NCBI GenBank assembly: GCA_014529385.2
Contig: CM043942.1
Coordinates: 54,934,647 to 54,994,646 of the forward strand
DNA from: Adiantum capillus-veneris
Taxonomy: Eukaryota > Streptophyta > Polypodiopsida > Polypodiales > Pteridaceae
Direction: 5' to 3'
Length of the DNA stretch: 60,000 bases
Below are positions 10,374 through 20,290 of this stretch, in pieces; position 1 is the stretch's first letter; each line of letters begins with the position of its first letter. The translations under genes were made by a program, and so were the position numbers. The notes under the pieces were generated by a model. It made no database searches and was not told where the DNA came from. It worked only from the letters and a program-made list of their open reading frames with translations.

Positions 10374-11297
10374 AATGACTCTGTTTTTCACTCCATTTGT
10401 TTAGTATGTAGTGTCTAAACAGTTGAGAGCAAAGACCACGCATGCGCGAGATCACCTTCTTGCCGTCATCATCCATGATGATGCCGCCACTGAAGTCGAC
10501 GGAGTAAGGCAAGCCCTCTAGCCGGTGACGCATGAACCTGGGTGTCCCAGCAGGGGTCTCTAGCGGCGTGTCGATGGGGGTACGGACGTCAGGTGTTTCC
10601 ACCGGCGTCTGGGCCCCGAAGCGAGGAGTGTCGAGTGGGGTGGCCCCTGGCGGAGTAGGTAGAGGTGTGTAGCTGCTAGGAACAGTCAACCGTGCAAAAC
10701 TTGGCGTAGATGGCGATGCTGTGGCTGGTGTGGGGGCGGGCAAAGAAGGGGAGGGTAAAGAGCCTCGTCGAAAACGAGGCGGTGTGGAGGCATCGGTGGC
10801 GGAATCTCCACAACAACCGCCACCGCCACCACTAGAGCGCCGGTGTCTAGACGAGTGTGAAGTTTGTCTTGTCAGCGCCGAAGCTTCGGAGCGCGCCGAA
10901 TGCTCCGAAATAGAGGGAGATGCGGATGGAGTAGGAACGCGCGATGATGCGCCAGAGCGATGATGCTCCACGTACCACTGTCTCTGCTGCGGTGACAAAG
11001 AAGAAAGAAACTCCTCATCATCCATACCTGCATTAAACACACGAATATTTAAACTTAATATTGAATGAATAGAGTAGACAATGACGCAAAGACCATTAAA
11101 TACAATGACGTAATGACACATATAAATACAATGATGCAATGAATTGAGTGATAGAAGAGGCAAGTCGAAAACTCAGAATTTTCAATCAAAAGATGTGAGC
11201 GCGAGTAGAAAAGAGCGTTATACACCATGGAAGGTACTTAGAGAGCCAGAGCTTTTACAACACGGAGCAAAATTGTTCAAATACAACATTTGTGGCT

Positions 11298-14200
11298 TTA
11301 AGAGATCTCTCTCTCATCCTCGCATAACTCAGCATAACTTCCTATATCTATATAGAGCTCTCCGTTTAAACACATATCCTCTGTTTCATTTTGTAGCTCC
11401 TCTGCATGCACCCCATATAGAGTAGTAGCATCTTGATGCTCGTCTGGCACCACCGCAGCGGCTTCTGATTGAGCATCTTCTCTGATCTCCTCCATTGATG
11501 CCGTTGTGATTGGCACATGGTAGCCTTCATACGTCCTTGCACTACGAGGGGCTACCTCTATGACGTACCACCAGTTTGATGTAGACTTTATAGGATGAAA
11601 TATTACCTGCCAGAGCCACATAACTCACATGAGAGCTTTCAAGCACATAACTTGTAGAAGGGGGATGTTAACTATTTACATACTTACTTGTTCACAATGC
11701 TCGGGTAGTACGAAAGTGTCTCTTAGGTCAGTCCATTTCTTAGTAGAATCCACCTCAAGAAAACCAGACTCTCCTCTACGCACAGTAGCGTTGCAACCCT
11801 CCATGATTATCTTGAACCATTGCACGTCGAACAAGTCGACAAAAAATCCTCTTTAATCGATCCTCAAAATCTCTTGCAGCGTGCCGAAGTAAGTGAGTTC
11901 CGCCACCATAGGATCTGCATCAAAGGAACGTCGTCGACTAGACTGTTCAAATTTTGCCATGATTCCACAATCTTGAGTAAAACGCTTTTTGTCGATTCGT
12001 TCCACCCTAAAATGTCGACCTTTACACCATGCTGCTGTGTATGACTTATACTACAACGAACAAAGATTATGAGTGGCCGTTCAAACGTTTAGAAATAAAG
12101 TCACTAGCTAGTCGTACATTGCAAACTTACCTTGGTCGCGCAACCCCGAGAGTACTCCCACTCTTCCTCAGTCACTTCGTCACCGCATTGTTGTGCGCTT
12201 TTCAATTGGTTGTGCAACCATCTTAAGCTCATGAAGGTTGGTAGGCTCTCCAGAACCGTCGGATAGTGCATCGGTGGTCGTCTTCCCCGTCTCCACTCGA
12301 TTCGTGCCCTTTGTCGCTCTTGCTTTGCATCCTCATATTGTGAAATCCACTTTTGCATCACTGGATTGTGAAGCATGCAAAATCGGTTGATTTTAGCCTC
12401 TAGATCTTCCGTCATCTTCTTCTCAACACCGAGATTGCACATGACAATCCCAGATATGCGCTCATCATCTATGGTTCGCCATAGCGTGTCCCGGGCTTTA
12501 TCAAATCCGTCTAGCCACTCTCCAATATACACTAGGGACTCTGATACCAACCAACCTTCTGCCATGCTACCCTCCGGACGTGCCTTTTGACGCACATATC
12601 CCTTAAGCGTTTTCATGAAACGTTCTAAGAAGAACATCCATCTGGAATGAACTGTGCCAGCTATTTCCACCTCATCAACTATGTGAACAAGAAGATGCAC
12701 CTGAATGGTTAGCATGGTAGTAGGAAAATGTTTCTCAAACATGCACACAAGCTCCGCAGCATTTAGTTTGGCGAATGGTATGGAGTCTACGTTGATCTCC
12801 TTTTGTGAGATCCATTGCACCAGCTTTGCAAGTTTGTAGATTGTGTTACGGATGTCGAGAGACAAACATCCCTCAATGGCAACCGGTAAAATAAACTGTA
12901 AAGTATGTGCATCAATGATATTAAAGTCCACATTTTATGCAATGATATTAAAGTCCACTATGAACGTACCTGACACATTTTATGCCAATCGTGTGACTTC
13001 AAACCGGTAAGCTTTCCTTCTTTAGTAAAACACGTTCGGAGCGAGTGCATTACGCCAGTGGGGGTCCGCAAAGATCGAATGGTCTCTTTTACTTTGCGTT
13101 CTTGGGCTCCTGTGAAAATCCATGGTGCTTTAGGGAGTTTTATCGATCCATCAGATGCTGTTTGCGGCCAATATTGCTCCATACGATCCACATTTCTAAG
13201 GTCAACTCTGGCTCCCAAAGTATCTTTCTTACCGGTCAGATGGTCCCATAGTAGATTACCCATATTCTTGAATATGTGCATTGGATCGAGCAAGTGATTG
13301 ATCATGAGTCGGGGCCAGTATGGTAACTCGTACCATATGGTAACTCGTACCATAGAGATAGTCTCTTCATCCCTGGAGGCAATCCGTCATCGCACATCTC
13401 CTTCTGCTCTAACCATGCTTGTGCAGACATCCTTGGTGGCTCTCTTCCCAAAAAGCCGTCGCGTAACACATGATTCTCTAGAAGATACGCTTGATGACCT
13501 TCGTAGATTTGCTTCTTCAGTGAGCGCGCCCTACGTGCATTCAGTCTAGGTCCACATGTGACACATGCTCTGTATCCGCTTGTTTGAAGCCCTGCATGTA
13601 TACACATGATAATAGATCAACTATGGGAAAAAACAAGATTTACAGTGTCTGAGTGAGGAGTGTCAATAGATCACCTGAGCATTCTGTTAGCCCGGGATAG
13701 TCATGCATGGTCCACATTAGAATGCCTCTAATCAAAGCATTCCGTCGTCCTGTGTGTCGGCTCATAACCACCACCTCTATGCCAATCCACAATTGTTGTA
13801 GCTCTTCCAATAGTGGACGAAGATACACATCCATATTCCCCACTTTATATCGCCCTGGCACAATCAAGCTTAGCCATAGGTGCCCCTTCTTCATAGTCAA
13901 CCACGGGGGAATGTTGTAGTTGACGATGACAACGGGCCATACACTGTAAGATGTTGATCTTTGACCAAATGGATTTACGCCATCCATAGCCAAGCCTAAG
14001 CGCAAATTTCGAGCTTCCCTGGCAAAATCCGACCATGTTCCATCTATATGTTTCCAGGCTGCGCAATCTGCAGGAATTCGTAGCACACCATCCGAAGATT
14101 TATTCTCCTCATGCCATGATGCTAGGGCGGCCATGGACTTACATTCGAAGAAATGCTTGATGCGAGGAAGCAGAGGAAAATGTCGCAAAACCTTTTGTGG

Positions 14201-15041
14201 TTTTTGTCCCGTGGAGATCTACTCGATATCTTTCGGAATCACATTTCGGACACTTCTCCATGTCTATGTATTCCCTTCTGAAAAGAATGCAGTCATTAGG
14301 ACAAGCGTGGATAGAATTGTAATCCATCCCCAAGTTTCGCAAAATCTTTCTTGCTTCATCTCGGGAATCTGGCATCACATTGTCAGCTGGTAGTATGTGC
14401 TCTTTAAGCAATCTACACAACATAAAAATACGATACAGTCATGTAAAAATCTATTAGATCATTATACATTTAGAGTTTTATTAAAGTAAACTAATTGTAA
14501 TAGATCACCTGAAAAGCGTTGTGACGCTAGTGTCACTCCATCCAAACTTTGTCTGCATGTTGAGAAGAACCAGGAGTGCTTTCAATCTAGACATACGTGC
14601 TCCATTATACAATGGCGTATCGGCTTCACTTTTCATATCATCATAGATAAGCCTTTCTAAATCCATGATCGTCTCGATCATTTCATCAATCTCAGGCTCA
14701 AACATTGCCTCGTTGGGAATGTGCTCTGCATGATCATCCCCCGAGCTGTCAGAGGCTACATCTTGTGGCCTCACATATGCTGCTTGACCAAAGCGCCTGC
14801 GAACACGTCTATTGGGTTGCAAGATTGCTGCTTGTTGGCCAGCGTCAGAGTCCAACGAGTTATAATTGGCAACAACTCGATCTATAATAGATGGATCGAA
14901 CTCGCCAAATTCGCGAACGTGCTGCAAAGAAACACATCTTGTCCGTCGCACAGCATGCTTGCATTGATTACAAGGATATAAGACCCTCGTTGAGAGATAG
15001 GTGTTTCGGTTGGACGGTCCCACATCCTCGTCACTACTCAT
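11298..15041 (-). pseudogene. TNP2-type CACTA transposase gene, multi-exon, with disabling lesions
   Basis: Six exons can be read: 14509-15041 (MSSDEDVG, CNQC cysteines), 13675-14412 (HACPNDCILF, CPKC, then LGLAMDGVNPFG and NYNIPPWL, the TNP2/Transposase_21 core), 12970-13591 (CVTCGPRL, LLDPMHIFKNMGN), 12131-12895 (ILPVAIEGCL, HLLVHIVDE, GYVRQKARPEGSMAEG: the DUF4218 region), 11688-12035 and 11298-11606 (DUF4216-like YFGTLQEIL, FDVQWFKI, WYVIEVAPR). Introns have GT-AG ends, for example CAG|GTGATC and GCAG|GGCTTC. Lesions: a frameshift near 14200, a 17-bp tandem duplication at 13319-13352 that shifts frame, and TAA at 11853-11855. The family cuts and pastes CACTA elements in the nucleus; this copy cannot make a full protein unless the lesions are bypassed. 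Confidence 0.9.
13319..13352. repeat. 17-bp tandem duplication inside the transposase gene
   Basis: TATGGTAACTCGTACCA occurs twice head to tail (13319-13335, 13336-13352). Seventeen is not a multiple of three. The protein upstream reads LWYELPY, then the same WYELPY recurs in a different frame and continues into the conserved LLDPMHIFKN segment, so the duplication is the cause of the frame change. Confidence 0.9.
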
Positions 15042-15103
15042 AATGAGGATAAAAATCTTATAACCTGGACAACAAATTTAATATTCTATTGGCATTCTTC
15101 GTC

Positions 15104-15106
<3 letters not shown>

Positions 15107-15139
<33 letters not shown>
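15107..15139. repeat. (TC)n microsatellite
   Basis: An uninterrupted TC tract of about 33 bp lies just upstream of the transposase start, inside the CACTA element. Confidence 0.95.
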
Positions 15140-15142
<3 letters not shown>

Positions 15143-15499
15143 CCTCCCATTCTCTAGTCATGTCCAATCCCCACACACCTCGGTCTAGAGGTGCACGGAG
15201 ATCAGAACCACCGGGTTATAATCTCGTCTTTATTGGTCAATACCTATATTTGTGGGTACAAGAAATCTACAGACCCACGTCTACATGATACTGCATGTAG
15301 TGGACAAAACCCCTTTGCCTCTTCTCTAGCTGTAGCACTTCACAGCATCTTAACATCTTTTCATAGTAGATCTTTTCACTGTTCGTCTAACTCTAAACCC
15401 TAAACCGTAAGTAATTCTTGCGTGGACTCGATCTAACGTAAATAAGCGTAAATCTAAATAAACGTAAATCTAACTAAAAATAAACCTAAATCTAATTTA

Positions 15500-16310
15500 A
15501 CGTAAGTCTACATCTAACCTAATCTTTAACGTCTTTTGGGATAGTTTCCTACGACATTAAAACTCTCTTCTTCTGTGTGTGTGTGTGTGTGTGTGGGTAA
15601 ACCTAAATAAATCTAAATAAACCTAAGTCTAATCTAATATAACATAAATCTAAATCTAACGTAAATTATGTTATATTAAAAACAAAGAACTAAACTAACA
15701 GGGATTATAAGAACCTTAAAATTGATTTAACACAAAATTTTTCACATAACTCGGCAAGAGTTGGCATTCTCATCACTAAAGATGTGAGAGTTAACTTCCG
15801 GCGGTGACGTTGCCTCATCTCCATCCACATCTGACAACAGCAATTGGCCCTTTAGACAGTTCTTGCTCTTGTTACTAACTTTGAAGTTGCTGTTGAATGA
15901 CTAGAGGTTGTCTAGATGGTCATTGTGTCGGGGATGTAGTGACTCTTGCCGCTCTGAAGATCCACCTTCTTCCCTATCTTCTGAAGACATTTCACCAGTA
16001 CTTTTGGATCGACGGAGCCCACCATGAGTGAAGGCAGCAATACCCTATATTCCATTGAGGGCTTTCTTCACCCGCTTCATGCAGGCATCGCAGTCTATGG
16101 AGACCTAAATCTAATCTAATATAACGTAAATCTAAATCTAGAGTAAATAAACGTAAATCTAATTAAAAATAAACCTAAATCTAATCTAATTTAACTTAAA
16201 TAAACCTAAATCTAATTTAACGTAAGTCTACATCTAACTTAATCTTTAACGTCTTTTAGGATAGTTTCCTACGACGTTATAACTCTCTTCTTCTTGTGTG
16301 TGTGCGCGTG
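15500..16310. repeat. Direct duplication flanking a captured segment
   Basis: A block containing TAACGTAAGTCTACATCTAA, ATCTTTAACGTCTTTT and AGTTTCCTACGACRTTA followed by CTCTCTTCTTC and a TG tract occurs near 15500-15595 and again near 16215-16310. A third shortened copy (AGTTTCCTACGACGTTAA) lies at about 16463. Between them are many TAAATCTAA / ACGTAAATCTAA units. The duplicated blocks bracket the HMA-like segment. Confidence 0.75.
15750..16105 (-). pseudogene. Captured host-gene fragment with a heavy-metal-associated (HMA)-like motif
   Basis: The minus strand keeps one frame with two TAG stops (about 16045-16047 and 15901-15903). It begins after an ATTTAG acceptor-like site with VSIDCDACMKRVKKALNGI, which matches the metal-binding CxxC helix of HMA-domain proteins of the plant HIPP type. 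It is followed by a Ser/Glu-rich stretch (RSKSTGEMSSEDREEGGSS) and an acidic tail (LSDVDGDEATSPPEVNSH) ending in TGA. Nothing in it resembles CACTA proteins, so it is most simply a gene fragment picked up by the transposon. The HMA call rests on about 19 residues. Confidence 0.55.
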
Positions 16311-16499
16311 TGTGGATGTGTGTGCCAATAAAAAGAGATAAATGGTATAACCTTTCTATCACCCATGCCAAGTATGATAGATTGGTTATGCCATTTCCCT
16401 CTTGAATAATAGGTCTTGAGTTCAACTCCTCGTCGGCTAGATCTTTAGGTCTTTTAATTTTAATTAGTTTCCTACGACGTTAAATTAGTTTCTCTCTTT

Positions 16500-16710
16500 C
16501 TCTCTCAATGTGTGTGCGTTTTTTTGTTTATGCATGTTTTCTCTCTCTTTTCCTCTCTCAATGTGTGCGTTTTTTGTTTATGCATGTTCTCTCTCTCTTT
16601 TCCTCTCTCAATGTGTGCGTTTTTTGTTTATGCATGCTCTCTCTCTCTTTTCCTCTCTCAATGTGTGTGTGCATTCTTTGTTTATGTATGTGTGTGTGCG
16701 TTTTTGTTTA
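16500..16710. repeat. 50-bp minisatellite, about four units
   Basis: The unit CTCTCAATGTGTGCG + TTTTTTGTTTATGCATG + TTCTCTCTCTTTTC repeats with starts of ATGTGTG at about 16508, 16561, 16611 and 16661, a period of 50-53 bp. It opens as low-complexity reading frames in three phases, which are not genes. Confidence 0.85.
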
Positions 16711-16713
16711 TGT

Positions 16714-16714
16714 T

Positions 16715-16756
<42 letters not shown>

Positions 16757-16890
16757 AACACTATGTGTGTGTGTGAGAGAGAGAGAGAGGGAGAGAGAAA
16801 GAGGGGAAGGGAACATGAGAGTGAGGAGAGGGAAGGAGCATACCTGGCTCTCCTTCCTCTCCTCGTGTGTGTGTGTGTGTGTGTGTGGAG

Positions 16891-16932
<42 letters not shown>
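16714..16932. repeat. Compound TC / TG / GA microsatellite block
   Basis: A (TC)n tract (about 16714-16753), a GAGAGAGA tract (about 16773-16800), a (TG)n tract (about 16865-16886) and a (GA)n tract (about 16893-16930) occur in succession inside the CACTA right arm. Confidence 0.95.
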
Positions 16933-16937
<5 letters not shown>

Positions 16938-17026
16938 CGTTACCTGCTCCTTGCTTGAGGGCGCCGAAAAACTCAAATATGAGATCTGAGTTTTTGGGCG
17001 CTCTCTGTTATTTTTTTAGCCCAGTC

Positions 17027-17135
17027 GGCGTCGCTATGAGCGTCGCAAATTTACTTGTAAATTTGCGACGCTCATAGCGACGCCGGGATTATTTTTCTTT
17101 GAGCGTCGCTGCATGAGCGTCGCTAATATGAATAG
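17027..17135. repeat. Right subterminal array of the CACTA element with a 27-bp hairpin
   Basis: 17027-17053 and 17058-17084 are perfect inverted repeats of 27 bp around a 4-base loop (CTTG). Each arm contains GCGTCGCTATGAGCGTCGC, the same GTCGCTA heptamer as in the left arm. Two more heptamers follow before the terminal inverted repeat. Confidence 0.9.
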
Positions 17136-17150
17136 CCTCTTGTAGTGATT

Positions 17151-18200
17151 GAGATTGAGAGTGAGAGTGTGATTAAGATTGAGATTGTGCACAAGATTTA
17201 GATTGAGAGTGAGAGTGAGAGTGTGATTGAGATAGCTCGGGGGTGGTCGGGAGGTTATGAAACGAGCTATGCTCTTCTTGTAATGATTACTTTGTATCCA
17301 TACAGACTCTTTATTCCCATTTGTTTACTCTGCGTACTCTGTATATTCTTTGTTTATTATCAATGTATTTCGCTCTCCCGTATCGCATGACAGAATAAAA
17401 CTATCATACCCTTATCTTACATATAAAATTTAGGTCTCACATGATTGAACTGAGTAAAACTAGTCAAAGAGTGTGTAGCATAGTGACTGGCAATGTACTA
17501 AGGACCAATTCTGTTGATAACTAGATGTACCCTCGATGTGTCTTAGTTATACTTTCAAACTATGTGCCCGATCAACCTGCACTCTTGTGGCTACTCGTCT
17601 AATTCTACCCATCCAAAGCTAGCTTAAATCAACCCTTGACCTGCTCCAAATCAGTCCTTATCTATGATCGACTTGATGCAAAATTTGATTTGTGACCTGA
17701 TAAAAAACTTCCCCTAAATTCATCCAATTTCTAGTGCACATTGATGACCAGTCGTCGTTACAAGTAATCAACCTGGGTCAAGTTCCCCCTCTCCTCATAA
17801 ATATAACACCCCCCTCCCTTATTTTGAAGATAAATTACTAGGGGTCTAGCCCTAACTTATACGCTTATGTAACTTGTAAAAAAACCCCCCTCCCCTGCAC
17901 TTACGTGGTGCGGTAAGTTTTCCATGGTGAATCCCCCGGGGCCAGCCCTAAGAATAGGGGAGGAGAGAGAAACACACCCACACGCTCCAAAGCTTTCCCC
18001 TTGTTCACAAAGGGAATAAAGGACACATGGCAGGCTCTTAGCCCAGTTCCCCCCAATCTTCCCTCAGATCCTATTGGATGGCCAAAGCGGTGGACCAACG
18101 AGAATTAGGCTAGAGTAAAATTAGTCTAATCAATTTAAAATTGCTTGATAAAAGAACGAATAGAAATTAAGCTCCGTAGGAGACTATTGGATAGTCTACC
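17151..18200 (+). other. Flank of the CACTA element; no gene seen
   Basis: The first 80 bp continue the GAGATTGAGAGTGAGAG repeat seen left of the CACTA element. The next 200 bp are AT-rich with a TTTATTATCAATGTATTT stretch like an LTR R/U5 end. The remainder leads into the family D LTR, with short Pro/Gly-rich open frames that are not convincing proteins. Confidence 0.4.
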
Positions 18201-18219
18201 AAGGGGTCAAATGAGCATC

Positions 18220-19323
18220 AAGCAGCCCAATGGCTTGCTGGATTCCTATTGGCCAGAAGACTAAAAGGTTCAATGAGAGTTTAATAAATTATTTTAATTA
18301 CCTAAAGCTCTCACAAAAGGGGAAAGGGGGACACTTGTCACAAGAATATTAAATTTACCTCTTAATTGTTATTGGCTAAGCCTTGCAGGAGCCAATGGGA
18401 GGCCAGAATGAGTAAATCCCAAGAGGGGTCGACCAAGAAGAGAGAGAGGGCTGCATTTTTTACTAATACAATTACACACACACACACACACAACTCATGT
18501 GTGGAAGAAGAACTCCATCTCCTTCTCCAAGCATTGAGAAGTAGAGGCCTACACCAACAACTCTTGGCTATGAAGTGCAAATCCAACCAAGAGCCAAGCT
18601 TCAATGGCATGCTCATCTCCTCTACCATGCTAATTACTAAGCTAAGCTATGCTCTAAGAGTGATTATGTGAGGAGAATACTTCTTTCTTGTAAGATACAT
18701 CTTCTTCCTCTTCATCTTTCCTCATTCCCTGCTAGCTCTCACCATCTTTGAAGGTGTGTGAGGTCTTGGGACTCAGGCTAGGTTTTTTAAAGCATAATTT
18801 GGTGCATGAAGCTTCCATCTTCATTGCACCAATGAGTTTTGTCAAGGAACACAAAGATTGTATTGTACAAAAGTCTCCCTTGATGGGAGAAGCTATAATA
18901 CAAAAGCCTTTTGGAGGGGGGACCGGCTCCATGTAAATCCGATTCTCAATTGTTGTCAATTGTTCTATTTCTCTCTCTTTTCAAGTTTTGTCTATGCCAA
19001 ACTAGCTAGGTGTAATTGCTATGTTGATTTCTCCAACCAAGTACTCTCTCTATGCTCATTAGGAACTTGTTCTTAATGAAATGCTCACTATGTCATTATT
19101 TTCTGCTACACACAAGTTACCAGTGCATTAAATGTTACATCAATTGTTCTATTTCTCTCTCTTTTCAAGTTTTGTCTATGCCAAACTAGCTAGGTGTAAT
19201 TGCTATGTTGCTTTCTCCAACCAAGCACTCTCTCTATGCTCATTAGGGACTTGTTCTTAATGAAATTCTCACTATGTCATTATTTTCCGCTACACACAAG
19301 TTACTAGTGTATTAAGTGTTACA
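18220..19323 (+). repeat. Family D LTR (plus-strand copy), 5' LTR
   Basis: It ends ...TGTTACA one base before a PBS. Long stretches match, in reverse complement, the sequence at 57909-58850: GATTCCTATTGGCCAG, GGGAAAGGGGGACACTTGTC, GAGGTCTTGGGACT and GGGGGGACCGGCTCC. The start is not resolved; homology is visible from about 18220. The 3' 368 bp are a tandem duplication that the other copy lacks. Confidence 0.75.
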
Positions 19324-19324
19324 T
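18957..19324 (+). repeat. 184-bp tandem duplication at the LTR end
   Basis: CAATTGTTCTATTTCTCTCT starts at 18957 and again at 19141. Both units run to ...GTTACAT with only scattered differences (for example GATTT/GCTTT, AAGTACT/AAGCACT). The second unit abuts the PBS, so the LTR terminus itself was duplicated. Confidence 0.93.
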
Positions 19325-19336
19325 TGGTATCAGAGC
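19325..19336 (+). other. Primer-binding site of family D (+)
   Basis: TGGTATCAGAGC, complementary to initiator Met-tRNA, starts two bases after the last A of the LTR. Confidence 0.9.
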
Positions 19337-19835
19337 TATTGGTTTCCCTTTTCCTGCTCAACAAGAGAGGTCCTCAAGCTTGCTACAAACGGTTGGTGTT
19401 ATTAATTGCAAAAGAGTAAGTAGACTAGGGATTTTTAATCCTTGAAGCACGCCTACTCTATGAAGTTAACGGGGATACCGGAGAGCTATGGTCTTAATAA
19501 TGGAGTCCTATGGGGCTTGCCTATGGCTTAATCATTATTAAGCTATTAGAAGCTTGACAGGAACCAATGTTGTCTTGGCTCTGTGAAACCCTCTCTTCTA
19601 TTCCTTGCAATTTATAATAATCGAGCCACGGGTATAGATGCTTGAGTGCTTATCTTTGAAGGTAAAGAGGAGTAGCAACTAGGGCTTGAAGTGCCAAAGT
19701 ACTTGTTGTGACTTGTTCTAAAGGGAGTGAAAGATTGGCAGCTGCAACTTCAAGACTTTTAATAGACCCGATAGCTATAGTGATCTGTGCTATTATGTCT
19801 CGATCACGGTCCCACCATTGGATTCATTCTTGACC
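19337..19835 (+). other. Family D leader; element truncated soon after
   Basis: The sequence after the PBS is alignable by eye with the minus-strand leader at 57490-57895: GTCTTAATAATGGAGTC, GGGTATAGAT and AAGAGGAGTAGCAACT occur in the same order in both. An ATG at about 19795 (MSRSRSHHW) may be the old gag start. Sequence typical of gypsy A1 begins near 19840, so the rest of the element is missing. Confidence 0.6.
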
Positions 19836-19896
19836 TTGTTACTGACTTTCTCAAAAAGATGCTTGGTATCTTCCACGGGAGCAAAAATGACACACA

Positions 19897-20290
19897 TTAT
19901 GTGACTACCCATTGTAACATGCACCTAGTTGTCAAAGCATTGTATATACACATTGTATTTTCGTTGCATGGTGTGACCAATATTAGTTGATTATTCAAGG
20001 TATCTAATAATAATACAAAAAAGTTATGGGAACATTCATATCCATTGATATGTAATATGAGATCCACAAAACCTATAGCAATACTAATAGTTCCATTGAA
20101 TCCGGTAAATGTTTTTTCCAAGGGGTGTAGGATCAATTTTGGAATTTGTTGCTACATATTCCAACTAATTGTATTCACATGAGATCAATGCATGAATAGG
20201 TAACATTCTGACTCCTAGCTTTACAGAAATATATGGATCCACATTTTTGTCATTGTCCTCAATGTTGGTAATCTAATAACTTTTGTGCTT
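19897..20290 (-). pseudogene. Second, post-integrase retropepsin-like segment of gypsy A1
   Basis: Directly after the integrase tail the same frame continues (after a stop) as EDNDKNVDPYISVKLGV..PIHAL, where an aspartic protease would have its ALIDSGA motif; here the motif is lost (ISCEYN). After a frameshift near 20140 comes IAIGFVDLILHINGYECSHN-FFVLLLD-QLILVTP, the usual second half of a retropepsin-like fold (hydrophobic strand, H.F.V, then LI.G.P; here G is V). Element A2 has the same module at the same place. Catalytically dead here. Confidence 0.6.

Larger units (their letters stand above)
4553..11025 (-). pseudogene. CACTA accessory gene (TNPA-position, Ptta/En/Spm-like), split by copia-1
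   Basis: The 5' part (11025 to 10374) starts MDDEEF and encodes a Ser/Pro/Thr-rich region of about 170 residues, then a basic segment with RMRGLCSQLF and a Trp-containing helix. Copia-1 follows. Coding resumes at 5196 and runs to 4894 (Trp- and Lys-rich, HGWNRPDWLAKEDW), then exons 4699-4800 and 4553-4597, joined by introns with GTAAGT...CAG and GTTAGT...CAG borders. These introns keep the frame and give a natural stop (RDETSD then TAG). The Trp/Lys-rich region resembles the plant transposase Ptta/En/Spm family that usually accompanies TNP2. In En/Spm the accessory product binds the subterminal repeats. The insertion destroys the gene. Confidence 0.75.
3927..17147 (-). mobile_element. Complete CACTA (En/Spm-type) DNA transposon, 13.2 kb with nested copia
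   Basis: The element starts CACTACAAGAGG and ends CCTCTTGTAGTG, a perfect 12-bp terminal inverted repeat of the CACTA superfamily, and is flanked on both sides by ATT (3924-3926 and 17148-17150), the expected 3-bp target duplication. Subterminal arms are packed with GTCGCTA/TAGCGAC motifs. Inside, on the minus strand, are a TNP2-type transposase gene (11298-15041) and a second gene (4553-11025) split by copia-1. Without the nested copia the element is about 8 kb. It was inserted into an ATTGAGA-rich low-complexity tract. Because both genes are damaged, any movement would need enzyme from another copy. Confidence 0.93.

Noticed and set aside
10258-11163. ATG at 11163 as the start of the CACTA accessory protein
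   Set aside because: The first 46 residues read through AT-rich, intron-like DNA ending in TTTAATGCAG; the ATG at 11025 after it is more plausible.
15385-15415. CTAAACCCTAAACC resembling plant telomere repeat
   Set aside because: Barely two units; too short to call an interstitial telomere.
16508-17077. Overlapping open frames of 148-189 residues rich in Ser, Leu, Cys and Val
   Set aside because: They translate the TC/TG/GA microsatellites and the 50-bp minisatellite in three phases; no protein-like composition.
2823-17395. A solo LTR with ends TGTAAG...GCATGACA around the CACTA insertion
   Set aside because: The flanks do not give a target duplication and the ends were chosen only by the TG/CA rule.
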